A DNA stretch of 64,000 bases from Isoptericola sediminis (GCF_013085345.1 NZ_JABFAJ010000024.1:124001-188000), one strand, 5' to 3'. Shown: positions 34,011-44,213, numbered from the stretch's first letter. Numbers and translations: made by a program. Notes: generated by a model from the sequence alone, not told the origin.

Positions 34011-34841
34011 TCACCGCCGCCGTCGCCGGTCCGCGACGACGACCACCACCGCGGCGACCATGACGACGGTCGAGCTGATCGCGGCGACGGTGCCCGCGGT
34101 CCCGGGGGTCCCCGAGGTGAGGTTGAAGGCGACGTGCCAGACCGCGACGAGCAGGATGCTGCCCGCGGAGCCGCGGTAGAGCCACGTGAGCACCACCGAT
34201 CCCGCGGTCAGGCCGATCACCCAGCCGAGGACCTCGGGGACGGTGAAGCCCGAGAACGAGGCCATCACGACGAACAGCGGTGCATGCCACGGCGCCCAGG
34301 CCGCCGCCACCAGCAGGGCCGTGGTGGTCAGGCCGTGCCGACGGAGCAGACGGTCGGCCAGGAACCCGCGCCACCCGGTCTCCTCACCGAGTCCGTTGAC
34401 CACGAGGGCCAGGACGACGGTCACCACGGGGCCGGCCGCCGCGTCGATCCCGCTGTACCGGGTCAGGTCGCCCGGGTCGTCGACGGCGCCGACGACCGCC
34501 AGCCCGACCGCGCCGACCGCCAGGACGGCGACCACGGACAGCCACCACCAGCCCACGCGCCACCGGGTCATGCGGCGGCCCAGGTCCGCCAGGCCGGCCC
34601 GGCCGTCGACCAGGGCGGTGACGACCACCGCGGCAACCAGCGGGCCGAGCAGTCCCGGGAGCTGGCTCGGCCGGCCGACGCCGGCCTCGACGGTCTGCCC
34701 GCCGAGGGCGAGCGGGACCCAGTACCCCCACGACAGCACGTAGGCGAGGACGACGTAGGCGGCCGGCGGGTGGGCGACGACCCACCGGCCGAGACGGGAC
34801 CGTCGCCGCACGGCCGGCGGCTCGGTGTCCGCGGTGCCCAT
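34011..34841 (-). CDS. CPBP-family intramembrane metalloprotease
   Basis: 276-aa multi-pass membrane protein of the CPBP (Abi/CAAX-prenyl-protease-like) family. The glutamate motif GLGEETGWRGFLADRL (about residue 165), WHAPLF and the final VAVWHVAFNLTSG supply the metal ligands. About eight hydrophobic helices. GAGGAGAG lies seven bases before the ATG at 34841. Bacterial members act in protein maturation or bacteriocin immunity; the target here is unknown. Confidence 0.88.
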   Translation of the reverse strand: MGTADTEPPAVRRRSRLGRWVVAHPPAAYVVLAYVLSWGYWVPLALGGQTVEAGVGRPSQLPGLLGPLVAAVVVTALVDGRAGLADLGRRMTRWRVGWWWLSVVAVLAVGAVGLAVVGAVDDPGDLTRYSGIDAAAGPVVTVVLALVVNGLGEETGWRGFLADRLLRRHGLTTTALLVAAAWAPWHAPLFVVMASFSGFTVPEVLGWVIGLTAGSVVLTWLYRGSAGSILLVAVWHVAFNLTSGTPGTAGTVAAISSTVVMVAAVVVVVADRRRRR

Positions 34842-34916
34842 GGTGCTCTCCTCGGATCCCTCGTCCTCCCATCGTCCGCCCCGTGGCGGCGACCCGCTGC
34901 GGGAGAGCCGACCCCA

Positions 34917-34953
34917 GGGACCTCCGGCCGACCCGATCGGGACCATCGGCCCT
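34917..34953 (+). promoter_or_regulatory. Twin DosR-like boxes upstream of the MBL nuclease gene
   Basis: GGGACCTCCGGCCGA (34917-34931) and GGGACCATCGGCCCT (34939-34953), centres 22 bp apart, two turns of the helix. The second box fits the mycobacterial DosR/DevR consensus GGGACTTNNGNCCCT except at the TT. The same two boxes with the same spacing recur at 36434-36470. They lie 58 bases before the ATG at 35012. Confidence 0.6.
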
Positions 34954-35011
34954 GCTGCCCGGGGCCCGAGGGGTGGACGGTGGAGAGGACGGGACGACCC
35001 GAGGAGTGCGC

Positions 35012-36394
35012 ATGAGCGAGGCAGCATCGGTCGCACTGACCTTCCTCGGTGGCGCCGGGACCGTCACGGGGAGCCGGTTCCTGATCGAGTCCGCAGAGCG
35101 GCGGCTCCTGGTCGACTGCGGCCTGTACCAGGGGGAGCGGCGGTGGAGGCGGAAGAACTGGGACGCCTTCCCGGTCCCGCCGCGGACCATCGACGACGTC
35201 GTGCTGACGCACTGCCACCTGGACCACTGCGGGTTCCTCCCGGTCCTCGTGCGTGACGGCTACGAGGGGTCGATCCGGATGACCGAGGGGACGGCCGCGC
35301 TGACGGCGATCGTCCTGCGGGACAGCGCGAACCTGCAGGAGCGGGACGCGGACCTGGCCCGTGCCGGAGGGTGGTCCCGTCACGACCCGCCCCTGCCCCT
35401 CTACACGGTCGCGGACGCCGAGCGGGCGATCGAGAGGTTCGAGACCGTGCCCTTCGACGTCGACGTCGACCTCGGGAGCGACGCCGACGTCCGGCTGTAC
35501 CGTGCCGGGCACGTCCTGGGCTCGGCCAGCGTGCTGGCTCGTGCCGGGTCCGCCCGGGTGCTCTTCTCCGGAGACCTCGGTCGTACGGAGCACCCGGTGC
35601 TGCGACCGCGCGCGGACCCGCCGTCGGCACGCACGGTGGTGATCGAGTCCACCTACGGCGACCGGGAGCACCTCGAGCCGTCCCGGGCGCACGCCGCGTT
35701 CGCGGACGCCGTGCGGCGCACGATCCGTCGAGGCGGCGTGGTGCTCGTACCGGCCTTCGCGGTCGACCGCACGGAGCTGGTCCTGCACGCCCTGTCCGCG
35801 ATGGTCCGCGAGGGGCAGATCCCTCCGGTCCCGGTCTTCGTCGACAGCCCGATGGCGCTGGCCGCCCTCGACGTCTACGGGCGCGCCGAGGTGGCCGGAG
35901 AGCTGCGCGAGGGCATGTCGAGCTTCGTCGACCTCCCGTCGCTGCACGCGGCGCGGACCCCGGAGGAGTCGATGCGGCTCAACTCGCCGCGGCAGCCCTG
36001 CATCATCGTGTCCGCCTCGGGGATGGCGTCCGGCGGCCGGGTCGTCCACCACCTGCGCCACCTGCTCCCGGACCGACGGAACTGCGTGGTCCTGACCGGC
36101 TACCAGGCGGTCGGCACGCGCGGCAGCATGCTGCGCGACGGTGCCCGCGAGGTGAAGATGATGGGCCGGTACGTGCCGGTCAAGGCCGAGATCGTCGAGG
36201 ACCAGGAGTTCTCCGTCCACGCCGACGCGAGCGAGCTGGTCGACTGGCTCCGGCAGATGCCGGAGCCGCCCGAGGTCGTCTACGTCGTCCACGGCGAGGA
36301 GCAGGCGTCGGCCGCCCTGGCCGGACGCATCCGTGACGAGGTCGGCTGCGTCGCCGTCGTCCCGCGGTCCGGCGAGAAGGTCCTGGTGGACTGA
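35012..36394 (+). CDS. MBL-fold/beta-CASP RNA-processing nuclease-like protein
   Basis: 460-aa metallo-beta-lactamase-fold protein with a beta-CASP insert, the architecture of CPSF-73-like RNA nucleases. Metal motifs: LTHCHLDHCGFLP (about residue 63), the later GHVLGSASVL, SGDLGRTEHPVL, and at the end SVHADASELVDWL with VYVVHGEEQA. ASGMASGGRVVHHL is the beta-CASP motif. GAGGAGTGCGC precedes the ATG. Homologues belong to the hypoxia/dormancy regulon in several actinobacteria, which fits the boxes upstream. RNA substrate is inferred. Confidence 0.88.
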   Translation: MSEAASVALTFLGGAGTVTGSRFLIESAERRLLVDCGLYQGERRWRRKNWDAFPVPPRTIDDVVLTHCHLDHCGFLPVLVRDGYEGSIRMTEGTAALTAIVLRDSANLQERDADLARAGGWSRHDPPLPLYTVADAERAIERFETVPFDVDVDLGSDADVRLYRAGHVLGSASVLARAGSARVLFSGDLGRTEHPVLRPRADPPSARTVVIESTYGDREHLEPSRAHAAFADAVRRTIRRGGVVLVPAFAVDRTELVLHALSAMVREGQIPPVPVFVDSPMALAALDVYGRAEVAGELREGMSSFVDLPSLHAARTPEESMRLNSPRQPCIIVSASGMASGGRVVHHLRHLLPDRRNCVVLTGYQAVGTRGSMLRDGAREVKMMGRYVPVKAEIVEDQEFSVHADASELVDWLRQMPEPPEVVYVVHGEEQASAALAGRIRDEVGCVAVVPRSGEKVLVD

Positions 36395-36433
36395 CAGCCC
36401 GGGTCGGTCCCGGCCCCGGAGTCCGAGGCGGCC

Positions 36434-36470
36434 GGGACCTCCGGCCGACCTCTCCGGGACCATCGGCCCT
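36434..36470 (+). promoter_or_regulatory. Twin DosR-like boxes upstream of the GyrI-flavodoxin-ATPase operon
   Basis: GGGACCTCCGGCCGA (36434-36448) and GGGACCATCGGCCCT (36456-36470), centres 22 bp apart and identical to the pair at 34917-34953, while the bases between and around them differ. The pair starts 39 bases after the MBL gene and ends 81 bases before the ATG at 36552. Confidence 0.6.
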
Positions 36471-36551
36471 ATCCGGGCGGACTACCCCGGCCGATCGTGG
36501 GAAGCAGCGGGCGACGGCGCACCGCGCGGACCGCCGGGAGGTCGAGGAGCC

Positions 36552-37058
36552 ATGGCCGAGACGCGAGAGATCCATCTCATCGAGTCGCTGGAGCAGCCCA
36601 CGTTCGGACTGCGCCAGATGGTGAGCCAGGAGGACATGCCCGCGCTCTTCGCGCGCGTCCTGCCCGTGCTGACCGCGGCGATGGAGCACGGTGGGGTGCA
36701 GCCCGCCGGGCCGCCGTACGCCCGGTACCGCGGCCGGATGGCCGGCGGCTTCGACGTCGAGGTCGGCTTCCCCCTCGCCGAGCCGGCGACGCTCACGATC
36801 GACGACCCCGGGCCGGGCGAGCCCACCGCCGACGTGCTGCCGGAGGCCCGCGTCGTGGAGACCGTCCACCACGGCGGCTACGACGGGCTGGCCGCGACGT
36901 ACGCGGACCTGGAGTCGTGGATGGCCGAGCGCCACCTGGAGCCGCTGGACCAGTCCTGGGAGTTCTACGAGGCCGGCCCCGAGTCCGACCCCGACCCGGC
37001 CACCTGGCGGACCCGGATCGTCATGCCGGTCCACGGCCCCGAGGTCGAGGCCGGCTGA
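36552..37058 (+). CDS. GyrI-like small-molecule-binding protein
   Basis: 168-aa protein with a GyrI-like effector-binding fold, no DNA-binding part. Typical segments are QPTFGLRQMVSQEDMPALFA, GPPYARYRG, and VVETVHHGGYDGLAATYADL with the late WEFYEAGP. GAGGAG precedes the ATG at unusually short spacing (two bases). It is first of a three-gene unit with flavodoxin and a P-type ATPase (21- and 1-base gaps), behind twin DosR-like boxes. Ligand unknown. Confidence 0.8.
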   Translation: MAETREIHLIESLEQPTFGLRQMVSQEDMPALFARVLPVLTAAMEHGGVQPAGPPYARYRGRMAGGFDVEVGFPLAEPATLTIDDPGPGEPTADVLPEARVVETVHHGGYDGLAATYADLESWMAERHLEPLDQSWEFYEAGPESDPDPATWRTRIVMPVHGPEVEAG

Positions 37059-37079
37059 GAGCGCGCACGCGCCGAGGAG

Positions 37080-37613
37080 ATGAGCACCATGTCCGCACTC
37101 GTGGTCTACGAGTCCAGCTTCGGCAACACGGCCCTGGTGGCACGGGCCGTCGGCGACGGGATCGCCGAGCACATGCCCGTCCGCGTCCGGTCCGTGACCA
37201 GCCTGGGCGACGACGAGTCCGACGGCGAGGACCTCGTCGTCGTCGGCGGTCCGACCCACGCCTTCGGGATGAGCCGGCCGCAGACCCGGCACGAGGCCCA
37301 GGAGCGGATGGGTGACCGCCCGACCGACTACCCGGGGATCCGGGAGTGGATCGACCGCCTCGAACCGGACCGGGAGGGGCGTCTGTACGCCACCTTCGAC
37401 ACCCGCGTGGAGAAGGTGCGCCACCTGCCCGGGTCCGCCGCGCACGCTGCCGCGCGGGCGCTGCGCAACGAGGGGCACCGGGTCGTGGACCGCGGCGCCT
37501 CGTTCTACGTCGCCGACGTCGAGGGGCCGCTGCTGCCGCACGAGCGGGACCGCGCCCGGCAGTGGGGCGAGCGCCTGGCCCGTCGTGCCCTGGAGATGCT
37601 CCAGCGGGCCTGA
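37080..37613 (+). CDS. Flavodoxin-like protein
   Basis: 177-aa FMN-binding electron carrier or flavodoxin-domain protein. The phosphate-binding loop is ALVVYESSFGNTALVARAVG (residues about 6-25); the flavin-stacking loops are VVGGPTHAFGMSR (about 58) and TFDTRV. CGAGGAG directly precedes the ATG at 37080; an in-frame ATG at 37089 is possible. It stands between a GyrI-like gene and a P-type ATPase gene and is likely co-transcribed with both. The partner is unknown. Confidence 0.87.
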   Translation: MSTMSALVVYESSFGNTALVARAVGDGIAEHMPVRVRSVTSLGDDESDGEDLVVVGGPTHAFGMSRPQTRHEAQERMGDRPTDYPGIREWIDRLEPDREGRLYATFDTRVEKVRHLPGSAAHAAARALRNEGHRVVDRGASFYVADVEGPLLPHERDRARQWGERLARRALEMLQRA

Positions 37614-37614
37614 C

Positions 37615-40275
37615 GTGCCTTCCCTCGGCGGCACCGGACTGTCGTCAGCGGAGGCCGCGCACCGACTCCTGCTGACGGGCGCCAACGTGGTGCCGAGGCC
37701 GCGGCCGATCTCGCCGGTCCGACTGCTCGCCGTCCAGTTCACCCACTTCTTCGCGATGCTCCTCTGGGGCGCCGCGGCCCTGGCCCTCGTCGCCGGGATG
37801 CCCGAGCTCGCCGTCGCCGCGGTGGTGGTCGTGGCGATCAACGGCGTCTTCGCCTTCGTCCAGGAGTACCGGGCGGACCGTGCGGGGCACGCCCTGCTCG
37901 AGCTCGTCCCGGCCCGGGCGACCGTCGTGCGTGACGGGCGGCGACGGTCCGTCCCGGCGGAGGACGTCGTCGTGGGCGACCTGCTCGTGCTCGAGGCGGG
38001 GGACGGGGTGAGCGCCGACGGACGCGTGGTGGTGACGGCCGGTCTCGCGGTCGACGAGTCCCTGCTGACCGGCGAGAGCACGGCCGCGCACCGGGACGTC
38101 GGCGACGTCGTGCGCACCGGGACCTTCGTCATGGAGGGTGAGGCGGAGGTCGAGGTGGAGGCGACGGGGCTCGGCACGCAGTTCGCCGACGTCGTGAGGC
38201 TGGCGCGGCGAGCCCGACGTCCCCCGAGCCCGCTGGCGGTCCGCCTGCGGCGGGTCGTGCACGTCGTGGCGGGTGTCGCACTCGCGGCCGGGGGCACGTT
38301 CTTCGCCGTCTCCTGGGCGCTGGGCATGCCGCTGTCCGACGGGTTCCTCTTCGCCGTCGGTGTCACGGTCGCGCTGGTGCCCGAAGGGCTCCTGCCCACG
38401 GTGACGCTCTCCTTGGCTCGTGGTGCCCAGCGCATGGCCCAGCGGGACGCGCTCGTCCGTCACCTCGAGTCGGTCGAGACCATGGGGTCGACGACGGTCG
38501 TCTGCACCGACAAGACCGGGACGCTGACGCGCAACGAGATGTCGGTCGTCGAGGTCTGGACCCCGCAGGGTTCGGCGTCGGTCGTCGGTCACGGGTACGC
38601 GCCGACCGCTCGGGTCACGGTCAGCGACGACGCCGCGGCGAGCGCCGTGCGGGAGGTGGCGCTCGCGGCCGCGCGGTGCTCGACCGGCCGCGCGGTCCGC
38701 AGCGCCGAGCGGTGGACCACGCACGGAGATCCCATGGAGGTGGCCCTGCACGTGCTGTCGCTCCGGACCGGCGTCGCGCTCGAGCGCGAGGAGGTCGACC
38801 GCCCGCTGCGTCGTCGGCTGCCCTTCGACGCTCGCCGCCGGCGCATGTCCGTCGTCGCGGGTGATCGCGTCTACGTCAAGGGCGCCACGGACTCGGTCCT
38901 GCCCTTGACCGACGACGACGGAGCGGCGGCCGACGCCGTGGCGCGGCTCACCGAGCGTGGCCTGCGTGTCCTCGCCGTGGCGTCCCGAGCGGTCCGGCCC
39001 GGGGACGAGGACGGTGCCGTCTCCGCGGTCGAGACGGACCTGCACCTCCTCGGGCTCGTGGGCCTGGACGACCCGGTCCGCGACGACGCCCCCGCCGCGG
39101 TGGCGGCCTGTCGGGCGGCGGGGGTCATGCTCGTCATGGTGACGGGGGACCACCGCGGGACTGCGGCGCACGTGGCCCGTGAGGTCGGGCTCTCCCGGGA
39201 CGGTGCGCCGCTGGTCGAGGGAGCGGACCTGCCCGCCGACGACCGCCGGCTGGCCGAGCTCGTCGACCACGACGGTGCCGTCTTCGCCCGGGTCACCCCC
39301 GAGGACAAGGTGCGGATCGCCCGGGCCCTGCGGGCGCGGGGCCACGTCGTGGCGATGACCGGCGACGGGGTGAACGACGGGCCGGCGCTGCGCGAGGCGG
39401 ACGTCGGTATCGCGATGGGCCGCAGCGGGTCGGACGTGGCGCGCGAGGCGGCCGACCTGATCCTGCTCGACGACAACTTCGCCACGATCGTGGATGCTGT
39501 CGAGCTGGGGCGCTCGACGTTCTCGAACATCCGCAAGTTCCTCACGTACCACCTGACCGACAACGTCGCCGAGCTGACGCCGTTCCTCGTGTGGGCCGTC
39601 TCGGCAGGTCAGGTCCCCCTCGCGCTGACCGTGCTGCAGGTCCTCGCCCTCGACATCGGCGCCGACCTGCTGCCGGCGCTGGCACTGGGAGCGGAGCCTC
39701 CCGACCGCACGGTGATGCGCCGCGGGCCGCTCACCGGCGAGCTCGTGGACCGGCGTCTGCTCGGTCGGGTCTTCGGGGTGCTGGGACCCGCGGAGGCGGT
39801 GGTGGAGATGGCGGCGTTCCTGGCCGTCCTCGGTGCGGCCGGCTGGGCTCTCGGCGTCGAGCCGTCCGCGCCGGTGCTGGCGACCGCTTCCGGCGCGGCG
39901 TTCACCGCGGTGGTGCTCGGCCAGCTCGCCAACGCGTTCGCCTGCCGGAGCGAGCGCTCCTGGGTCGGCGCGCTCCCGGTCCTGGGGAACCGCCTGCTCC
40001 TGGTGGCGGTCGCGGTCGACGTGGTCCTGCTGGGCCTCTTCCTGTCCCCGCTCCTGGCCGGTGTGCTCGGCGGCAGCCCGCCCAGCGAGGTCGGATGGGC
40101 GGTGGCCGTTCTCGCACCGGTCGCCGTCCTCGTCGCCGACACCGCGGAGAAGGCCTGGGCGCGCCGCGGCCGTGGCCGGACCGAGGTGCCCGGCGGTCTC
40201 AGTCCGGCTCGAGCACCAGCGAGCCCGAGGCGCGTCCGGCACGCAGGTCGTCCAGCGCCGCGTCCGCAGCGGTGA
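37615..40275 (+). CDS. P2-type cation-transporting ATPase (CtpF-like)
   Basis: 886-aa P-type ATPase of the Ca2+/Na+ class. Features in order: actuator TGES loop in [11 protein letters not shown] (about residue 145), membrane motif [11 protein letters not shown] (ion-binding PEGL, about 258), phosphorylation site [13 protein letters not shown] (about 300), [24 protein letters not shown], and hinge [20 protein letters not shown] (about 582). The C-terminal membrane half follows. The GTG starts one base after the flavodoxin stop. Mycobacterial CtpF, in the DosR regulon, is the nearest functional parallel. The last 77 bases overlap the convergent dehydrogenase gene, and the final 25 residues are Pro/Arg-rich. 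Confidence 0.92.
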   Translation: MPSLGGTGLSSAEAAHRLLLTGANVVPRPRPISPVRLLAVQFTHFFAMLLWGAAALALVAGMPELAVAAVVVVAINGVFAFVQEYRADRAGHALLELVPARATVVRDGRRRSVPAEDVVVGDLLVLEAGDGVSADGRVVVTAGLAVDESLLTGESTAAHRDVGDVVRTGTFVMEGEAEVEVEATGLGTQFADVVRLARRARRPPSPLAVRLRRVVHVVAGVALAAGGTFFAVSWALGMPLSDGFLFAVGVTVALVPEGLLPTVTLSLARGAQRMAQRDALVRHLESVETMGSTTVVCTDKTGTLTRNEMSVVEVWTPQGSASVVGHGYAPTARVTVSDDAAASAVREVALAAARCSTGRAVRSAERWTTHGDPMEVALHVLSLRTGVALEREEVDRPLRRRLPFDARRRRMSVVAGDRVYVKGATDSVLPLTDDDGAAADAVARLTERGLRVLAVASRAVRPGDEDGAVSAVETDLHLLGLVGLDDPVRDDAPAAVAACRAAGVMLVMVTGDHRGTAAHVAREVGLSRDGAPLVEGADLPADDRRLAELVDHDGAVFARVTPEDKVRIARALRARGHVVAMTGDGVNDGPALREADVGIAMGRSGSDVAREAADLILLDDNFATIVDAVELGRSTFSNIRKFLTYHLTDNVAELTPFLVWAVSAGQVPLALTVLQVLALDIGADLLPALALGAEPPDRTVMRRGPLTGELVDRRLLGRVFGVLGPAEAVVEMAAFLAVLGAAGWALGVEPSAPVLATASGAAFTAVVLGQLANAFACRSERSWVGALPVLGNRLLLVAVAVDVVLLGLFLSPLLAGVLGGSPPSEVGWAVAVLAPVAVLVADTAEKAWARRGRGRTEVPGGLSPARAPASPRRVRHAGRPAPRPQR

Positions 40276-41188
40276 AGGGGTAGCGCGTGACGGTCGGCGT
40301 CAGCCGTAGCGTGGTCGCGAGCCGGAGCAGCGCGGCGCCGTCCGCCCGTGTGTTCGCCGTGACGGTGCGCAGGTCGCGTTCGTCGAACAGGTTCTCCTGG
40401 TAGCCCATGGCCGGGATGTCGGTCATGTGGATGCCGGCCAGCACCACCGTGCCGCCCCGCTCGGTGGCCTGCAGCGCGCACGGCACCAGCTCGCCGGCGG
40501 GGGCGAACACGATCGCGGCGTCGAGCCGCACCGGGGGCACGTCGGTGGCACCGCCGACGAAGGCGGCCCCGGCGTGCCGTGCGAGCTCCCGGTTCTGCTC
40601 GCCCCGCGTCATGACGAACAGCTCCGCGCCCCGGGCGGCCGCCACCTGGGCCGTGAGGTGCGCGCTGGATCCGAAGCCGTAGATCCCCAGCCGTCCGCCC
40701 GGCGGGAGCGCAGCTCGCGTCAGAGCCCGGTAGCCGATGATCCCCGCGCACAGCAGGGGAGCCGTCGTCACCGGGTCGTGGTCGGACGTCAGCGGGTACG
40801 CGAAGGCCTCCGGCACGGTCGTGCACTCCGCGAACCCGCCGTCGGCGTCCCACCCGGTGTATAGCGAGTCGGGGCAGAGGTTCTCGCGCCCCTCCCGGCA
40901 CCAGCGGCAGGCTCCGCAGGTGCGGCGCAGCCAGGCGACCCCGACACGGTCACCCGGTCGCAGCCGGCGGACGGCCGGTCCCGTGCCCTCGACCGTCCCG
41001 ACGACCTGGTGCCCGGGCACCACGTGCGGCCGGTGGACCGGGAGCTCCTGGTCCACGACGTGCAGGTCGGTCCGGCACACCCCCGAGGCCTCGACGCGCA
41101 CGAGCACCTCGTCGGCCCCGGGCTCCGGGACGGCGACGTCGGACATCGTCAGGCGAGCGGGCTCGGTGCCGGTCGTCCAGGCCCGCAT
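40199..41188 (-). CDS. Zinc-dependent alcohol dehydrogenase
   Basis: 329-aa medium-chain dehydrogenase. The catalytic-zinc Cys is in [10 protein letters not shown] (about residue 38) with GHQVVGTV; the structural-zinc cluster is [15 protein letters not shown] (about 95-109). The Rossmann fold lies around [21 protein letters not shown] (about residues 168-188). Members of this AdhP/CtpA-adjacent group occur in actinobacterial hypoxia clusters and probably recycle NADH under low oxygen; that role is inferred. Eight bases separate it from the universal stress protein gene upstream. Its 3' end overlaps the ATPase gene. Confidence 0.9.
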   Translation of the reverse strand: MRAWTTGTEPARLTMSDVAVPEPGADEVLVRVEASGVCRTDLHVVDQELPVHRPHVVPGHQVVGTVEGTGPAVRRLRPGDRVGVAWLRRTCGACRWCREGRENLCPDSLYTGWDADGGFAECTTVPEAFAYPLTSDHDPVTTAPLLCAGIIGYRALTRAALPPGGRLGIYGFGSSAHLTAQVAAARGAELFVMTRGEQNRELARHAGAAFVGGATDVPPVRLDAAIVFAPAGELVPCALQATERGGTVVLAGIHMTDIPAMGYQENLFDERDLRTVTANTRADGAALLRLATTLRLTPTVTRYPFTAADAALDDLRAGRASGSLVLEPD

Positions 41189-41196
41189 CGACGTCG

Positions 41197-42081
41197 TCAG
41201 TCCTCGTCGTGGTGCGGGCGGCCGGTGTGGGCCACGACCACCACGCAGGGCGCGTCGCCGAGCAGGGCGTCCGGCACCGACCCGAGCAGCCGGCCGACGA
41301 ACCGGGGGTGCCGGTGCCCGCCGACGACCAGCAGGTCCGAGGCCGTCACCCGGGTGAGCAGCGCGTCCGCCGGGTCGCCCTCGGCCACCTCGACCTGGCA
41401 CTCCACGTCCGGGTGGAGCACGGACCAGCTCTCGGCCAGACCGCGCAGCGCGGCCCGGACGTCCTCGTCCCGGCCCGAGCCGGCCTCCCGGGCGGCACGG
41501 GTCGAGGGCTGCACGGCGTGCACGAGCACGACGGGACTGCCGCACCGGTGCGCCTCGGAGAACGCCAGGTCCAGCGCCGCGGAGGGGTCGTCGTCGAACC
41601 CGATGCCCACGACCACCCGTTCCGGGGCCGTGCCCTGGGCGGCCGTCGGCACGACCGCGACCGGCCCCCGGGCGTGGGCCGCGGTCGCCGCGGACACCGA
41701 TCCCAGCGCGTGCCGGGTCTCGCTCCGGCCCCGGCGACCCACCACCACCAGGTCGACGTCGCGGGAGTACCCGGCCAGGACGGCGTCCGCCGCCCCGACG
41801 CTCGGTGCGGAGCGCACGGGCGGTGCGCCCTCGCGGCGCGGTCCGACCCGCGAGAGGACCTCGCTGAGGATCCGCTCGCCCTCGTCGCGCAGGAGCTCGG
41901 GGTCGTAGGCGGGCACGGGGCTGATCGGTCCCGCGGGCACCGTGCGGGCATGGGTCACCGTCAGCGTGGCGTGGTGACGCTCGGCCGCGGCCAGGGCCCA
42001 GTCGAACGCGTGGTAGCTCTCGTGCGACCCGTCGACGCCGACGACGACCCCGCGCGACCAGATCTCGCTCTTCTCGATCAT
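41197..42081 (-). CDS. Tandem-domain universal stress protein
   Basis: 294 aa with two UspA domains (residues about 8-145 and 155-285). ATP-binding signatures: [19 protein letters not shown] in the first and [18 protein letters not shown] in the second, both close to the GxxGx(9)GS/T pattern. The N-terminus [19 protein letters not shown] is typical of actinobacterial tandem USPs, many of which are controlled by DosR. GAGGAGAGG precedes the ATG. It lies between the FAD oxidase (11-base gap) and the dehydrogenase. Confidence 0.92.
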   Translation of the reverse strand: MIEKSEIWSRGVVVGVDGSHESYHAFDWALAAAERHHATLTVTHARTVPAGPISPVPAYDPELLRDEGERILSEVLSRVGPRREGAPPVRSAPSVGAADAVLAGYSRDVDLVVVGRRGRSETRHALGSVSAATAAHARGPVAVVPTAAQGTAPERVVVGIGFDDDPSAALDLAFSEAHRCGSPVVLVHAVQPSTRAAREAGSGRDEDVRAALRGLAESWSVLHPDVECQVEVAEGDPADALLTRVTASDLLVVGGHRHPRFVGRLLGSVPDALLGDAPCVVVVAHTGRPHHDED

Positions 42082-42092
42082 CGTTCCTCTCC

Positions 42093-43508
42093 TCAGGGCG
42101 CGACGTTCTGGTGCAGTCGGAACAGGTTGTCCGGGTCCATGCGCTGCTTGAGGGCGCGCAGCCGGGCGTAGTTCGCCTCGCCGTGGGCCGCCCGCAGCGT
42201 CGCCTGGCCGCCCTCCTGGAACCCGGGAAAGTTGAGGTACTCGCGTCCCGTCGACAGGTCGTCGAGGTCGGCCGCGCACGCCCGGGCCCACCGCACGTTG
42301 GCCTCGTCGTCACCGGGGTCCGTCCAGTTCGCCTCGATCCCCACCAGGTAGGGCGCGCTGCGGTCACCGAACGCCGTGTCCTCCGGCGCGACCCGGGACA
42401 TCGCGCCGCCCATGTGCCACAGATCGATGGTGGACAGCGCCGAGGGACGGCGGTACGTCTGGTCGACGGCGCGCCGCAGCGCCTCCTCCGAGAGCTCGGG
42501 CAGGTGCACCGAGCGCCAGTAGTAGCGCATCCCGTTCGGGTAGTCGGCGTCGAAGATCTGCTGCAGCTCGACGTAGGGCATCGGGCCGCTGAGGTCGGCC
42601 GCCGGGTCGGGCAGGTCGCGGATCGGAGCCAGCAGCTCGGGACCGCGCGCGGGGTCGGTGACGCAGGCCAGCACGATGACGCACGGCTGCCCGGTGAGCT
42701 CGGCGGGGATCGCGTCGTCCTCGGGAGCGGCCCCCAGCACGGCCATCGAGGAGACCTCGTCGGGCAGGTCGGCGGACCAGTCGCGGTAGGCGTGCAGCAC
42801 CTCCATGGCGCGTTCGGCCCGGTGGACGACGAACCCTGCGTAGACCTCGGGCCCGACGGGGTGCAGCCGCACCACGAACTCGGTGACCACGCCGAGGTTC
42901 CCGCCCCCGCCGCGCAGCCCCCACAACAGCTCGGGGTCGGACTCCTCGTCGACGTGGTGCACCGACCCGTCGGCGGCGACGATCGTGGCACCGACGATGT
43001 TGTCGCAGGTCAGGCCGAACCGGCGGCGCAACCAGCCGATCCCTCCGGTCAGACCGAGCCCGCCGAGACCGGTGTCGGAGAACACCCCGGCCGGCGTCGC
43101 CAGGCCGTGCTCCTGGGAGGCGGCGTCCAGGTCGCCGAGGCGGGCGCCGCCGGCCACCCGTGCCAGCCGGGCCCCGGGGTCCACCGAGACGTCCCGCATC
43201 TCGCCGAGGTCGATGACGAGCCCGCCGTCGACGCCGGCGGTCCCGGCCACGTTGTGCCCGCCCCCGCGGACGGCGACCAGCAGGTGGTGCTCGGCGGCCA
43301 GCAGGACGGTGCGACGGACGTCCTCGGTGGTGGCGCAGCGCACGATCGCGGCGGGACGCCGCTCCGTGACGCCGTTCCACAGGGCCCGGGCCGCGTCGTA
43401 GTCGTCGTCCTCGGCGCGGACCAGGCGGCCGGTCAGGGCGGCGGCGAGCGCGTCCAGCTCGGCGTCGAGCCGTGCGGTGCCGCCCTCGAGCGTGGTGAGC
43501 TCGGTCAT
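42093..43508 (-). CDS. FAD-linked oxidase of the berberine-bridge type
   Basis: 471-aa PCMH-type flavoprotein. The FAD loop with a candidate covalent His is [14 protein letters not shown] (about residue 85), followed by [20 protein letters not shown] and [40 protein letters not shown] and the C-terminal BBE segment [20 protein letters not shown] complete the family. AAGGAG lies seven bases before the ATG. First gene of the operon with the USP and alcohol dehydrogenase. The oxidised substrate is unknown. Confidence 0.9.
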   Translation of the reverse strand: MTELTTLEGGTARLDAELDALAAALTGRLVRAEDDDYDAARALWNGVTERRPAAIVRCATTEDVRRTVLLAAEHHLLVAVRGGGHNVAGTAGVDGGLVIDLGEMRDVSVDPGARLARVAGGARLGDLDAASQEHGLATPAGVFSDTGLGGLGLTGGIGWLRRRFGLTCDNIVGATIVAADGSVHHVDEESDPELLWGLRGGGGNLGVVTEFVVRLHPVGPEVYAGFVVHRAERAMEVLHAYRDWSADLPDEVSSMAVLGAAPEDDAIPAELTGQPCVIVLACVTDPARGPELLAPIRDLPDPAADLSGPMPYVELQQIFDADYPNGMRYYWRSVHLPELSEEALRRAVDQTYRRPSALSTIDLWHMGGAMSRVAPEDTAFGDRSAPYLVGIEANWTDPGDDEANVRWARACAADLDDLSTGREYLNFPGFQEGGQATLRAAHGEANYARLRALKQRMDPDNLFRLHQNVAP

Positions 43509-43772
43509 CACCGCTCCTTCGTGGTGTGGTGCCGGCGACCTCGCCGCGCCCGCAAGGTCCTGGCCGCCGCGGGACGCCCTCCTGGTGTCGAGCGTAGCCA
43601 CGGTTCACCCGCTCGCCGGGTGGGCGCCGCCACCCCGTCGGGTGAATCCCTGCCGGGGCGGGACACCCCGACCGGCGCGAGGCCGCAGAGCGAGCGCGGG
43701 CCGATGTCGTAGCGTCGTGGCAGGAGGCCGGGACGACGAGGTCCCGGCGTGCACACCACGGAGGTGTCCGGG
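43509..43772. promoter_or_regulatory. Divergent promoter region of FAD oxidase operon and CBS gene
   Basis: 264 bases without a gene. It contains the perfect inverted repeat GGGACGACGAGGTCCC (43731-43746), with arms GGGAC/GTCCC around six bases, 27 bases before the CBS gene; it resembles the twin boxes only in the GGGAC half. No copy of the 15-bp box was found here. Confidence 0.35.
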
Positions 43773-44213
43773 ATGCGGGTGACAGAGACGTTGCGGCACA
43801 AGGGCGAGGGCGTGGTCACCATCGCGCCGGGATCGACCGTGCGCGAGATGCTGGCGCTGCTCGCCGAGCACCGGATCGGCGCCGTCGTCGTGTCCGTCGA
43901 CGGCATGCACGTCGACGGCATCGTCAGCGAGCGCGACGTGGTCCGCCGGCTGCACGCCGACGGTGACGAGGTCCTCGACGGTCCGGTGACGCGCATCATG
44001 ACCGTCGACGTCCACACCTGCACCCCCGGGACGTCCCTCGACGACCTCATGCTCGTGATGACCGAGCGCCGCATCCGGCACGTCCCCGTCCTGGACGACG
44101 GCAGGCTGGTCGGCATCGTCAGCATCGGGGACGTCGTCAAGCGCCGGATGGCCGAGGTCCAGGCCGAGCGGGACCAGCTGACCGACTACATCGCCGGCGG
44201 CCCCGGGGTGTGA
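43773..44213 (+). CDS. CBS-domain-pair protein (Hrp1-like)
   Basis: 146-aa protein made of two CBS domains (residues about 8-65 and 75-135), a module that senses adenine nucleotides. Signatures: TVREMLALLAEHRIGAVVV, VDGIVSERDVVRRL, then TRIMTVDVHTC and RHVPVLDDGRLVGIVSIGDV. Mycobacterial Hrp1, a DosR-regulated protein, has the same layout. GGAGGTG lies eight bases before the ATG at 43773; a GTG at 43749 would add eight residues with a poorer site. Confidence 0.9.
   Translation: MRVTETLRHKGEGVVTIAPGSTVREMLALLAEHRIGAVVVSVDGMHVDGIVSERDVVRRLHADGDEVLDGPVTRIMTVDVHTCTPGTSLDDLMLVMTERRIRHVPVLDDGRLVGIVSIGDVVKRRMAEVQAERDQLTDYIAGGPGV

Noticed and set aside
43731-43746. GGGACGACGAGGTCCC considered as a third DosR-like box
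   Set aside because: The arms match GGGAC/GTCCC, but the spacer length and the right half differ from the two twin-box copies, and it stands alone.
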